A DNA stretch of 64,000 nt. Source: Mesostigma viride. Its lineage: Eukaryota; Streptophyta; Mesostigmatophyceae; Mesostigmatales; Mesostigmataceae. This document shows positions 55,766-64,000 of the stretch, one piece after another. Under the pieces are notes generated by a model, which saw only the letters and a program-made list of their open reading frames with translations, had not been told where the DNA came from and did no database searches. The position numbers and the translations under genes were made by a program. The stretch's first letter is position 1. Each line of letters starts with the position of its first letter. The stretch is taken from assembly GCA_009746045.1 (NCBI GenBank), contig RPFO01000165.1:3824918-3888917 (forward strand), in the 5' to 3' direction.

Positions 55766-55796
55766 GTATATATTAAAAATATAATTACTTACAGCA
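55766..55796. repeat. 31-bp target-site duplication, right copy
   Basis: Same 31 bases as 48978-49008. It is followed by CCGCCTGCCGT, which also ends the element's last partial repeat just before it. Confidence 0.9.
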
Positions 55797-56234
55797 CCGC
55801 CTGCCGTATATATGCGACTAGCTTGCACGCCCGCGCGCATTTGTAATTTTTGGCCATTTCCGACAGCGACCTGCCTTCATCCGGAAGCCATCGCGGCGTC
55901 TGATCATACAGAACAAGGATCCGTATGCATGCGTTACAAAAGAACGGCTATCCGTATATTTCTCTGGCGTCCGTAGAAATGACCTGCCAAAGCTAAAGCT
56001 ACAGTAAAGCTTCTGCAAAAACTCTCTAATGAGTCAGGCTGGAAAGAGGAAATTCCAGCGATCAAGACGTGGAGGGCATGTTGGGATACCCACGCGCTCC
56101 AATTTTGGCCCGGCTGCGGAGGGCAGCAGTTGCTGATTTTTTCATGGTAATTTACTGCAGGGTTTTTGTCAGTCGGGCATTGCGCATGCGGACCAAGGAG
56201 CCTAGCCTAATCTCAATCATAGCAGCTCACGAGC
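55797..56234 (+). promoter_or_regulatory. Upstream region of the GT29 gene
   Basis: 438 bp between the LINE duplication and the ATG. No gene. Contains the 38-base segment at about 55990-56030 that is inverted relative to 2961-2999. No TATA element can be called with confidence. The LINE landed within half a kilobase of the start codon and could affect expression. Confidence 0.35.
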
Positions 56235-57335
56235 ATGAAACTTCCATGTACCATCCCTGGCGTCATGTATAATGGTGTTTTCAAACCTCTTTTGGCCATG
56301 GCCTTCTTAAGCGCCCTCCTCGTGGCATGCCATGCACGTCGACCTAGTACTTATAACTCGTCCAGCGTACAATTGGTTAACGGCCTTTTCCCGGTGACCG
56401 GCCAACCCCCCTGCCCATGTTTGGTAGATGGGAATAACAGATCTGCTATCCTCAAGGCTGTTGTTGCGTTGAGGCAGTTTCCAATCTTGAACGAAACTCT
56501 TTTAATGCCGAGCCGCATGAAGAGCCGCCGTGCTTGCCAAGACGTTATCTCGGTTTACCCATACTCTTGGACCCATGACCAGGGACGAAACTCGAGTAAT
56601 ATGAGTTCTGCGGCTGCTCGAGCCAAAAGCTTGACCCAGGAGCTTATGACTGGCTGCAAGGACACATGTGCCGTCGTAGGCAGCAGCATTCGGTTGAGAG
56701 GGGCAGGACACGGGCCAGAAATTGATCGTGTTGATATTGTTATCCGCATGAACAATGCTCCTGTAAAGGGGTATGAAGCTGACGTTGGCAGCAGGACATC
56801 CCTTCGCCTCATATCACCTGATAATCTCATGACATTTCTTAGTAAGGCTGTTGACAACGCTACGTTGCGTGAAGAGCTTGCACCTGACTTGTATGCCATA
56901 CGGTGCCTCAGCCTCCAGTGTCATGTCATGCTGCGGACCCTGTCAACACAAGGTCTTCCACCGGATGGCCTGATGCGTGTTTCGAGGAAACACTTTTTCA
57001 AGTTAATGCATACTGAAGCGGATCGTATGGTACAGTTTAATTTGCCAGCCATAATCCCGATACTTGGATCGATGGGCAGCAGGGGCAAACCAACAACAGG
57101 GTCGATGGCCACCATTATGTCATTCTTGTTCTGTCGAAAAGTTTTGCTCTATGGCTTTGGGGATGAGACTTTTCCTCAATACGGCCACTACTATGGTAAT
57201 GATGCCGTCGATAAGCTACCTACTGTAGCTTCTTCCGCAAAGCCGCCTGACGTGGTATGGCGCCATGATGTTCTTGCTGAGTGGAAGTATTGGAAAGCCT
57301 TAGGAGATGCCGGGCTTATCACAAGAATACCTTGA
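56235..57335 (+). CDS. GT29 sialyltransferase-like glycosyltransferase
   Basis: A complete single-exon frame of 366 codons, typical length for GT29. It is a type II Golgi-style protein: short cytosolic N-terminus, one membrane segment (about 14-32, FKPLLAMAFLSALLV) and a luminal domain with six N-glycosylation sequons. Sialylmotif L spans 145-197 (CAVVGSSIRLRGAGHGPEID ... YEADVGSRTSLRLISP). Sialylmotif S is at 286-308 (PTTGSMATIMSFLFC then RKVLLYGFGD). The paired cysteines are C145 and C300. Motif III is GHYYG at 317-321 and motif VS is HDVLAE at 344-349. Members move sialic acid, or in plants and algae perhaps a related 3-deoxy sugar such as Kdo/Dha, from a CMP-sugar to glycans. All key residues are present. 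The acceptor and donor are unknown. Confidence 0.9.
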   Translation: MKLPCTIPGVMYNGVFKPLLAMAFLSALLVACHARRPSTYNSSSVQLVNGLFPVTGQPPCPCLVDGNNRSAILKAVVALRQFPILNETLLMPSRMKSRRACQDVISVYPYSWTHDQGRNSSNMSSAAARAKSLTQELMTGCKDTCAVVGSSIRLRGAGHGPEIDRVDIVIRMNNAPVKGYEADVGSRTSLRLISPDNLMTFLSKAVDNATLREELAPDLYAIRCLSLQCHVMLRTLSTQGLPPDGLMRVSRKHFFKLMHTEADRMVQFNLPAIIPILGSMGSRGKPTTGSMATIMSFLFCRKVLLYGFGDETFPQYGHYYGNDAVDKLPTVASSAKPPDVVWRHDVLAEWKYWKALGDAGLITRIP

Positions 57336-57931
57336 CAGTTTGTTTGGGTTTGCATAAAATGTTGATTAAATTTAAGTAAATTGTCGTGCCGGAAATTTCC
57401 CCGAGGAGAAAACATCAGTACTGTCCAGTCTGGCACCACGTAGCCCTTACCCTTAGGGCAAGGCTGTCCACCCTATTTTACCACATGTGGGATGGGACCT
57501 AGGGTTGTCCACAAGACATTCACGCAAGTTATTGCCAGCTACATGGATGTCTCATCCTTCACTGCTGCATGCAGAATGATGCAGCAGGCCCTAACGGTTG
57601 TCATGCCACACTTGGAGTAGCTGGTCCTAGGCTACAGGACAGCTGGTCGTGGGTGGGAGAGGATAACGGCCTCTCCCGACCGGAGGGTTTTAAGGGCTAA
57701 ATGTTTTTAGGGGTTAAATGTTGATGCCTTGGTGGTAATTTATTTGTCCTGCGATGACCTATATAAGTGCCACGGATGGGCCACGAGCCACGAGCCACGA
57801 GGTAGCCATGGCTGAAGGCGGAGCTCATAACTTTCACGTTTGGGCACCAAATTCGGCTGTGAATATCACAATCGCTTCGGCTTTCTAAGACGCACACGCT
57901 GATATAATTTTCCGAAGCTATTACGCAATAT
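57336..57931. other. Intergenic region downstream of the GT29 gene
   Basis: About 600 bp without a gene. GAGCCACGAGCCACGAG at about 57785-57800 is a short tandem repeat. AGGGCTAAATG / GGGGTTAAATG is a small imperfect repeat near 57690-57720. The region ends at the start of a LINE ORF1. Confidence 0.45.
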
Positions 57932-59332
57932 ATGGAGAGCAAACGCTCCTCCGCGCAACGCAGCCTGGCGGCTGCGCTTAGCCCTGAAAATACGTCTGCA
58001 GCTTCGGCTGCAGCTTTGCCCTCCGGCCCAGAAGGCAGCGGCGCCACTCGCCAAGCCACAGTGGTCCCCCAGCCCCTCCCGGGCCTGCCTCGCCAGCAGC
58101 GTCGCCTGAACCCAAGCGCAGTCGCCCTGCCGACCCGAACTTGGACGAGTACGACTTTGACGCCAGCCAGCCCGGCTTTTTTGACAAGCTCAACGAAGAT
58201 CGCCGCATCCTGGCCTGCGTGTTTTTTTTATCGCACGCCTCGCTCACGGAACTGTGCAAGCAGCTCTTCATCCAGGGTCGCCTCTTCGATGCTTTCCGGA
58301 GGCGCACCTACACTATCGACTCCATCCCCAAACTACGCCGCCCCCACCTTCAGCAATACGCCCTCTTTCCCTCCTTGGACGCTCCCCCGAGGAGCTTTGG
58401 CCCCCCAAGCCCCTCACCACCACCTTGACCGAATCCTCCATCCGCTCACCTTAAGGAGGCCCTGCCCTCGAGCAGCACGTGGCCCCTCTCGCTGCAGATG
58501 TGGCGGCCATGGGCAGCACGCTGGCTGCCGAGCTCCCCCTCCTCTCCACCATCTCCACCGCCACCTCCACCCTCCTCGCCTCCTCCACCGCCACCACTCC
58601 CACCTCCGACGCCATCACCGCCCAGCTCCGCGACATCGACCAGCGCCTCAAGGACAACGCCATCGCCATCGAGGTCCTGCAAAACACCGCAGGCCTCACC
58701 GCCCAGGCGATGAAGGACATTGCCGCCAAGCCAGCCCTCGCTGGCCCGGCTGGCGATGCTCCTCCCACCCAGACCTGAGCGGACATGCTTAAGCAACTCA
58801 CCACCTCCACCACCTCCGCCGTTGCAGCGCAGCTCCAGCAGCAGAAGCTCGACCTCCGCGAGGAGGCCGAGCTCGCCAAGCGCAGCCTCAACGCCATCCT
58901 CAAGAACTTCGACATGGAGGAAGGTGAGAATTCCGAGAAGCTTGCACGTGCGTTTGAGAGCAAAATCCTTGATCGCATGGGCCTTCTTGGTGAGATTAAG
59001 CTGGTCGCCTACCGCCTTCCCCGCGCGCGGGGTAAGGCAGGGGCGCCCCCGCTTCTTCTCATCTTTAAGAGCCCATCGGACAAGAAGATTTCGTTTCTCA
59101 GACGCCGCAAGCGGCTCAAGAATACTCCCTTCACCTTGACCTTCTCGATGACTTGACCCTGGCGCAGCAACAACGGCAACGGGAGCTATGGCCGACCGAC
59201 CTCCAGCTTCGGCAGACCAAGGCGGGCCAGCCGGTGTACTGGAAGGGGGCGGCCATCTACGTCGGCCACAAGCCCTGGCACGCGACCCCCGCGACAACCG
59301 CAGCCCCAGCAACTCCAGAGGCCCCAGCTTAG
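57932..59332 (+). pseudogene. LINE ORF1-like gene, broken
   Basis: A + strand coding trace in at least three frames. LDEYDFDASQPGFFDKLNED and LACVFFLSHASLTELCKQLF lie near 58141-58270. Then comes a coiled-coil-prone region (ITAQLRDIDQRLKDNAIAIE), an in-frame TGA at 58776-58778, a further coiled coil (AAQLQQQKLDLREEAELAKR), and MGLLGEIKLVAYRLPRARGK, LLLIFKSPSDKKISFLRRRK. A last frame gives DLTLAQQQRQRELWPTDLQL and PVYWKGAAIYVGHKPW before TAG at 59330-59332. Coiled coil followed by an RNA-binding domain and that C-terminal pattern fit L1-type ORF1 proteins. No RT follows on this strand, so the copy is incomplete. Confidence 0.6.
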
Positions 59333-59335
59333 GGG

Positions 59336-59358
59336 AATTAATTAATTAATTAATTAGA
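59336..59358. repeat. ATTA microsatellite at the end of the ORF1 copy
   Basis: About five ATTA units directly after the ORF1 stop, followed by GGAT repeats near 59399-59411. Possibly the 3' tail of the plus-strand LINE. Confidence 0.7.
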
Positions 59359-59822
59359 CTCGTGCTCCCGTTGGGGAGTCACGGAGCATTAACCCCGATG
59401 GATGGATGGATGGGTGCAAACAGTCCTACCGGTCTAATCTATCATTGGCTACGTACTACATCTATCTAACAGCATTCTAACTACAACATCTATCTAGGCA
59501 GCCGCACGCTGCCCTAGGGGAGCTATCTGGCGTGCCTCCCACGGGATTGCACACGCGGGCGCTTCCCCACTGGGGGGGGCACGTTGTCCTCTATGACCTG
59601 GGCCCACTTGGCCTTGTCCATCATCTTCTTCCAAATTACGGAGAGGCCTAGTAGGCCCCCCATTAATTAATTAATTAATTAATAGACACGTGACTGCGTC
59701 ACGTGAGCATAAGTCCTCAGTGGGAGAGGAACATGGGATGGAATGGATGGTATAAGCTATCTAGGTCCTAGTTACAGGGGTGTGGGCACCGCGGCCCGAA
59801 TCGCTATGAATGCCATACTTGG
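59359..59822. other. Junction between two LINE tails
   Basis: No gene. A second ATTA run (about 59662-59684) mirrors the first and may be the 3' tail of the minus-strand LINE. TCCACTAT-type host sequence is not distinguishable. Confidence 0.4.
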
Positions 59823-61886
59823 TCACACGCGGAGGCCCCCCATGTCCTCTACTAGCTGTTCTTTGAAGGTGCGGGCCTTGCGGCGTCTAACATCACTGGG
59901 CCCCGCCCACGTCAGGAGGTGCCGGCCAGGCTGGGCTGGTCGCAGTCCTGCGGGGGGGCCACGTGAGGTGTCTACCTGGTTGGTGCGAGCTAGGTGCCCT
60001 ACTAGCTGCAGGCGTCGTTGCTTAATGGTGCTGGTGATATAGGGCATGCCCTGGTACAGGTCCTCATTGCGGACATGAGCAGCATATCCTACTCTGAAAA
60101 TGGAACGCAGCATGCTGGTGACCGCGCCGTCCAGCTTGCGGGCCAGGTCGGCGGTGAGGGTCCACGTCTCGGCGCCATACGTGAGAACAGGAAGGACGAG
60201 GACCTTGAACAGGTCCTGTTTCTCGATCTTGCCCAGGGGCTTGCGCCACAGGGCCCGGTACTGGCGTAAAGCGTGCCAGGCGAGGGAGATGCGATGGTCC
60301 ACATCAACCTCGCAGCTAGGGAGCAGGCTGCCCAGCAGCTTAACGCGGTCCCGATACAGGACTCGAGAGCCGTCTAGGAGATAGAGGGGCGGCGGTGAGT
60401 TGGTGAGCCCAACCGCCAGGGCCTCTGTCTTCTTGCTGACCTCAAGCCCCACTGCACGGGCCTCGAGAGCCAGGCAGTCAAGCCATGTCTGCACGTGCTC
60501 AGTGTCCTCGAAGAGGGTGGTGTCGTCTGCGTAAATGATGTCTGCCAGCCGAATCTCCGTGTCCGCACCGCCATGCCAGAATTTGTTAGCAACCTGCACT
60601 CCTGGTTCCCTGCCCACGATGCGGGCAAATCGCTTGCGCGCCTGAATCATTACGTATTCGACAACAATAATGAACAGGTAGGGCGACAGCACGCAGCCCT
60701 GCCACACACCCTTCTGTAAAGGGCATGGGGGCGTGGTCCCGTAAGAAGTGCGCACCGAAGTGGTGGACCCTTCATACAGGTTGCGGATGACAGCAATCAG
60801 GGGGCGGGGGATCCGGAACAACTCGAGGATGTCCCAAAGCGCAGGCCAGAAAACCGAATCGAAGGCTTTGATGAAGTCCACCAGCACAAGGTGCAAAGGG
60901 GACTCACCAGGCTGAAGGCGTTGCAGTTCCTCCACCAGTCGGCGAGTAGCGAAGAGCGCCTGTACTGTGTTGCGACCTGAACGGAAGCCGTGCTGAGTCT
61001 CGCTGAGGTGACCGTCCAGGGCCGTGCGCAGGCGGTTCAGGATGAGCCGCATAAGAAGCTTGAGGGGGGCACTTTGAATGCACACCCCTCTGTAGTTGCC
61101 GGGGTCGGCAGGCGACCCCTTGTTCTTGTACAGCATCGTGCGAAAACTGTGTTGCCAGGCCGCTGGAGGTGGTTGCGACGACAGCAGAAGGCGGTTGCAG
61201 ATGTCCCGGAAGAGCAGCATAACACCTGTGTCCTCGAATTCGGCTGCAAGTTTTACAACTGCGGCCGGAATCTCGTCAGAGCCGGTGGCTGCGTCATAAC
61301 GCAGGCGCTGGACCGCCTCCGTGACCTCGCGAGAGGTGAAAGGAGGCATGTCAGACGGGTCGCCAAGTGGGCCGACCAGCGGGGGGACTAGGTAGTCCGC
61401 CGCTGACCTAGGCGGGGCCGGGGGCCCAGCGGGGCCGGCCAGGGCGGCCGGGCGGGCGGCGGCGGCTGGGAGCAGGGGTGGGGGCGGCGCAGCTGTCCCC
61501 ACGACCTCGGCCGTGGCCGTGGCCCAGGTACGAAGCCGCTTGGCTGGGGCGCCGGGGACGTCGTGGCGGTGGGGCCGGCCGAGGCCGTCCGGGTGCCCGA
61601 GGCGCTTGTACCAGAACCAGGCCCCCTTGCCGTCGTGCTTCTGCTGGCAGCTGCGCAGGTCCTTGACCATCTGCTGAGCATCTGCCTTCTCAGCCTGCTC
61701 GTAGGCGGCCCTCAGAGCTGCTTGCAGCCCAGGTTTGGCGATCGGATCTCTGTTGCGGCGGAGCATCTGCCTGGCGGCGACCACTGTCGGTGCGTGACGG
61801 TGGACAGCAAGCTGCCGACGCGGAGGCAAGGTGGGGAGGGTGCGGGCAGCCAGGCGATACTTGGCGGCGACACCACGGAGGATCAC
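59823..61886 (-). CDS. APE-type LINE reverse transcriptase
   Basis: A 687-codon minus-strand frame. RT landmarks: TGSDEIPAAVVKLAAE (201-216), NYRGVCIQSAPLKLLMRLIL (264-283), QHGFRSGRNTVQALF (298-312), LVLVDFIKAFDSVFW (333-347, catalytic Asp 337), QKGVWQGCVLSPYLF (391-405) and DIIYADDTTLFEDTE (449-463, YADD intact). The C-terminal part has VLTYGAETWTLTADLARKLD and RRLQLVGHLAR, a pattern common in RTE/CR1-like and other APE-type LINEs. The catalytic residues are all present, so this domain may still be functional. The frame enters from the endonuclease segment near 61886 by a one-base slip. Confidence 0.88.
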   Translation of the reverse strand: MILRGVAAKYRLAARTLPTLPPRRQLAVHRHAPTVVAARQMLRRNRDPIAKPGLQAALRAAYEQAEKADAQQMVKDLRSCQQKHDGKGAWFWYKRLGHPDGLGRPHRHDVPGAPAKRLRTWATATAEVVGTAAPPPPLLPAAAARPAALAGPAGPPAPPRSAADYLVPPLVGPLGDPSDMPPFTSREVTEAVQRLRYDAATGSDEIPAAVVKLAAEFEDTGVMLLFRDICNRLLLSSQPPPAAWQHSFRTMLYKNKGSPADPGNYRGVCIQSAPLKLLMRLILNRLRTALDGHLSETQHGFRSGRNTVQALFATRRLVEELQRLQPGESPLHLVLVDFIKAFDSVFWPALWDILELFRIPRPLIAVIRNLYEGSTTSVRTSYGTTPPCPLQKGVWQGCVLSPYLFIIVVEYVMIQARKRFARIVGREPGVQVANKFWHGGADTEIRLADIIYADDTTLFEDTEHVQTWLDCLALEARAVGLEVSKKTEALAVGLTNSPPPLYLLDGSRVLYRDRVKLLGSLLPSCEVDVDHRISLAWHALRQYRALWRKPLGKIEKQDLFKVLVLPVLTYGAETWTLTADLARKLDGAVTSMLRSIFRVGYAAHVRNEDLYQGMPYITSTIKQRRLQLVGHLARTNQVDTSRGPPAGLRPAQPGRHLLTWAGPSDVRRRKARTFKEQLVEDMGGLRV

Positions 61887-62891
61887 TGAAATATCCCCGG
61901 CGGCGGAATGGCGTGTAACTGCTGTCGGCTGCCCCCGGCGTCGAATACGGCCAGGAAATCATCCCTGTGCGACATAGCGGCCTGCTCTGCTGCTGACATC
62001 TTGTCGGCATCCTTCAGCACAATCCGGAGCACTTTCAGATCTGGCTGAGGTGCCAGCTGTCGCGACGGTTTCACCCCAGGAAACCGCAATCTGATGCGAG
62101 CGAGCACGAGACGATGATCAGATTCCACCGTGCTGACAGAATCTTGCAGGACGCGAGCATCGACAACTGAGGGGCGCTGAGCCCGACGTACGCAGACATA
62201 ATCAAGGCACACCACCCGATCCGACGGCCCAAAAAAGGTGGCCAGCTGCTCAGCGGGGCGTGCGAAAGAAGCATTGCATGCAACCAGCGCAGATTCTGCC
62301 AGCAGATTCGCAAATAAAGGCGTGTTACCGTTGGCTGTCGTGTTGGGGGGAATACTGAGCGCCCCCAGTGCCAACTGGCAGCGTGGCGTTGGCGTCGAGC
62401 AGCATAACCAGGAAGTGCCGAGCTGGGATGTTGGCCTCCTCCTCCTTGAGGGCGTCGAAGAAGGCCTCACGTTCCGCCTGAGCTCGACCCGCATGTGGTG
62501 CATATCCCACGATAACGGTTAGCGTGTGGTGTGAATGGCCCTCAGTGGCCGAAAAAGTGGCCACTAGCACACGCGGGGACCGCAGCACGATGGACTGGAG
62601 CTGTTCTGATGCTGCCGGCGAGCACAAGAGGCCCACACCACCTTGGCCCAGCGCGTCGCCGCCACCATATTAGTGGAACCGCCAGCCTGCACGCAGGTCG
62701 TTGACCAGCAGACCGTTGACCCCGTGCTGAGGGTCAACGGTGCGTCGGTGCTCCTGGACTCCAAGGACAGCGATCTTGTTGTCGGCGCACAGGGCGATCA
62801 GCTCGTCGACGCGTTGGCGTGCTGGGGTGCCGCCGCTCGTAGAAGGATCTGCAGGGAGGGTGCGCACGTTAAAGCTTGCAATACGTACCAA
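61883..62891 (-). pseudogene. APE-type endonuclease of the same LINE, broken
   Basis: The ATG at 62891 starts MVRIASFNVRTLPADPSTSG, the opening of apurinic/apyrimidinic-type endonucleases, with VLGVQEHRR (catalytic Glu). A TAA at 62670-62672 interrupts FH|YGGGDALGQGGVGLL in frame. After TVIVGYAPHAGRAQAEREAF and FLVMLLDANATLPVG a frame shift near 62370 leads to CLDYVCVRRAQRP and STVESDHRLVLARI, the terminal SDH motif. The nuclease nicks target DNA to prime reverse transcription. With a nonsense codon and two shifts this copy is probably inactive, unless the shifts are sequencing errors. Confidence 0.8.
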
Positions 62892-62913
62892 GAATGGGCC
62901 GTTGCCCTATTAG

Positions 62914-63002
62914 CGGGGGGGTGGGGGTGGGGGTGGGGGTGGAGAAGGGTAGTGCTGGAGGTGGGGGTTGGGGGTGGGGGGGGAGGGGGAGGGGGAGGGT
63001 GG
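62914..63002. repeat. GGGGGT-rich low-complexity tract
   Basis: Runs of five to seven G separated by T, A or TT on the + strand, upstream of the LINE start. The polyproline frames across it are composition artefacts. G-quadruplex formation is plausible. Confidence 0.8.
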
Positions 63003-63719
63003 CGATTGGGGTTAATGCTTGTCAACGCATGGAATCTTTCTTTCAGGGCGGATATGCGTCGTCTCCGTCCTGGCTGGGGTCGCCGGCGTGTCGACTGGGC
63101 CTCATCCCGCTCAAGGCGGGCTAGGAGGCGTGTGAGGCTGGTAAATTGGCGGGAAGGTTGACCGTGGCGTGCCTGGCAGTGTACGTACAGCCATACGCAA
63201 TACGCAGTCATACGGGGCCCATGGGTATGGTGTATAACACGCCATACGGGGTATAATACGCAAATCATACGGGGACTCTTGAAAATGCTGTTTTTTGCAT
63301 GGTTCAGGGGGTTCTTCAACATTCTGACCAATCAGGCATGTTTTTTTTGTGTTCTTGCAACACCACTTGCCTTTATTTAACACATCATCACATAATATTG
63401 CCGTTGCCGTCGCTGCATGCCTACAAATACAAGCATTGTACATCTGTTGTTATTAATAATGTCTGTAAATAGCACACGGTCAGTCGGCCAACTTGCCAAA
63501 AGTAATAAGACATTGTGCCAGAAACAGACATCTTGCCTACTCGTGGTAGGCCACCATGCAATATTGATCTACATGAAGCAAGAATCCATACGGGCTGCCA
63601 ACAATGTGGCTAGCGTGCAGGATACCATGCATGCCAGCAACCCGACCCAGCTTCCCTAAACCAGTGACGGTATGGTACGGTGGCTGGCTAGCAGCAGCCT
63701 GCATGGCTAAATGAGGCAT
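63003..63719. other. Non-coding stretch with CATACG motifs
   Basis: No supported gene. CATACGGGG or CATACGC recurs about six times in 63190-63275. The remainder is AT-richer with scattered short frames only. May include the 5' UTR of the minus-strand LINE. Confidence 0.4.
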
Positions 63720-64000
63720 TTATGTGCATTGCGAGTCACACCAAATACCCCGCAGCCTGCGACGTAATGCCTCCGGCAGCCTCTTGCACTCGCTCACTCT
63801 TGCCTCCTTCGCGTACGTAGCGCCCATGATATGGCGGGTGCTAGCCTTGCTCGGGTGGTAGAACCCGAGAATTTTGCATCCAAAAGTGTGCACGTCACTT
63901 AGCTTGTAGTTACCTGTCGGCTGCCCTTTCTTGTTGAGAGTCTGTTCTTTCACGATGTGTGTCCAGACAGTCTCGAATACGGCCTGCATCTCGTCGGCCC
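63720..64000 (-). CDS. C-terminal part of an unrecognised protein entering from the right edge
   Basis: The minus-strand frame is open from the window edge (codons for ADEMQAVFETVWTHIVKEQT) to a stop at 63720, 93 codons. Other segments are GNYKLSDVHTFGCKILGFYH, STRHIMGATYAKEARVSECK and EALRRRLRGIWCD. It looks like a folded basic domain, with clean codons and no breaks. The Met at 63989 is probably internal. I do not recognise the family. A short ADEMQA match to the piggyBac-like N-terminus (16570) is likely chance. Confidence 0.45.
   Translation of the reverse strand, partial: ADEMQAVFETVWTHIVKEQTLNKKGQPTGNYKLSDVHTFGCKILGFYHPSKASTRHIMGATYAKEARVSECKRLPEALRRRLRGIWCDSQCT

Noticed and set aside
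57697-58059. Minus-strand frame opposite the LINE ORF1
   Set aside because: Antisense shadow; the plus strand has the coiled-coil and RNA-binding pattern.

Overview
The window looks like a gene-poor, transposon-packed stretch of a nuclear genome, most likely from a green alga. The evidence is a single-exon type-II membrane glycosyltransferase, GC-rich coding DNA, TOC1/PAT-like split-repeat retroelements, and Ty1/copia, Ty3/gypsy, REL-LINE, APE-LINE and piggyBac relatives. A prasinophyte with a large repeat-rich genome would fit, but that is inference. No rRNA gene, tRNA gene or CRISPR array was seen. Apart from the GT29 sialyltransferase-like gene at 56235-57335 and one or two unrecognised fragments, essentially everything is mobile DNA or its debris.

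Region 1-3265: the left edge holds the 5' end of a minus-strand LTR element (ORF start 298, primer site 482-498, candidate LTR 499-936). A G-rich tandem array (960-2705) follows, itself split by a composite foldback element (1643-2116, CCTG duplication).

Region 3266-46347 is a nest of insertions whose borders can be read from target-site duplications (TSDs). The outermost element (3266-46347, TSD GTGAA) is a small + strand LTR element that carries only gag. Its 5' LTR was split by a minus-strand Ty3-like element, here called I2 (3497-41800, TSD CCTGT), and by a 2-kb element with split direct repeats (42227-44221). I2 was in turn hit by a 1.1-kb foldback (6620-7715), by copia-like element E1 (7913-26817, minus, TSD AGATG) and by copia-like element E3 (27325-37652, plus, TSD AGGAG). 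E1 was hit by a deleted piggyBac relative (about 14027-16881) and by its own relative E2 (17053-24626, plus, TSD GGAGA).

E1, E2 and E3 are the most interesting objects. Their RT and RNase H are copia-like, but the order is (ORF1)-gag-integrase-protease-like-RT-RNase H, with the protease-like domain after the integrase. Their LTRs begin AGTTAG and end near AACT instead of TG...CA. E1 and E2 share an in-frame UGA-CUN at the gag/pol border. E3 carries two diverged ORF1 copies separated by a partial LTR and primer site.

Region 46353-55796: a broken acidic ORF, a cluster of GAGACAAC motifs, a doubtful GT29-like fragment, and a minus-strand LINE (49009-55765) bounded by a 31-bp target duplication. 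The LINE's 5' end is eight 170-bp tandem repeats. It encodes a PHD finger, a RING finger, C2H2-like fingers, an RT and a restriction-like endonuclease. Every frame break located in it falls in a G/C homopolymer.

Region 55797-64000: the intact GT29 gene, a broken LINE ORF1 on the plus strand, an APE-type LINE on the minus strand in tail-to-tail arrangement, low-complexity DNA, and an unrecognised minus-strand ORF that enters from the right edge.
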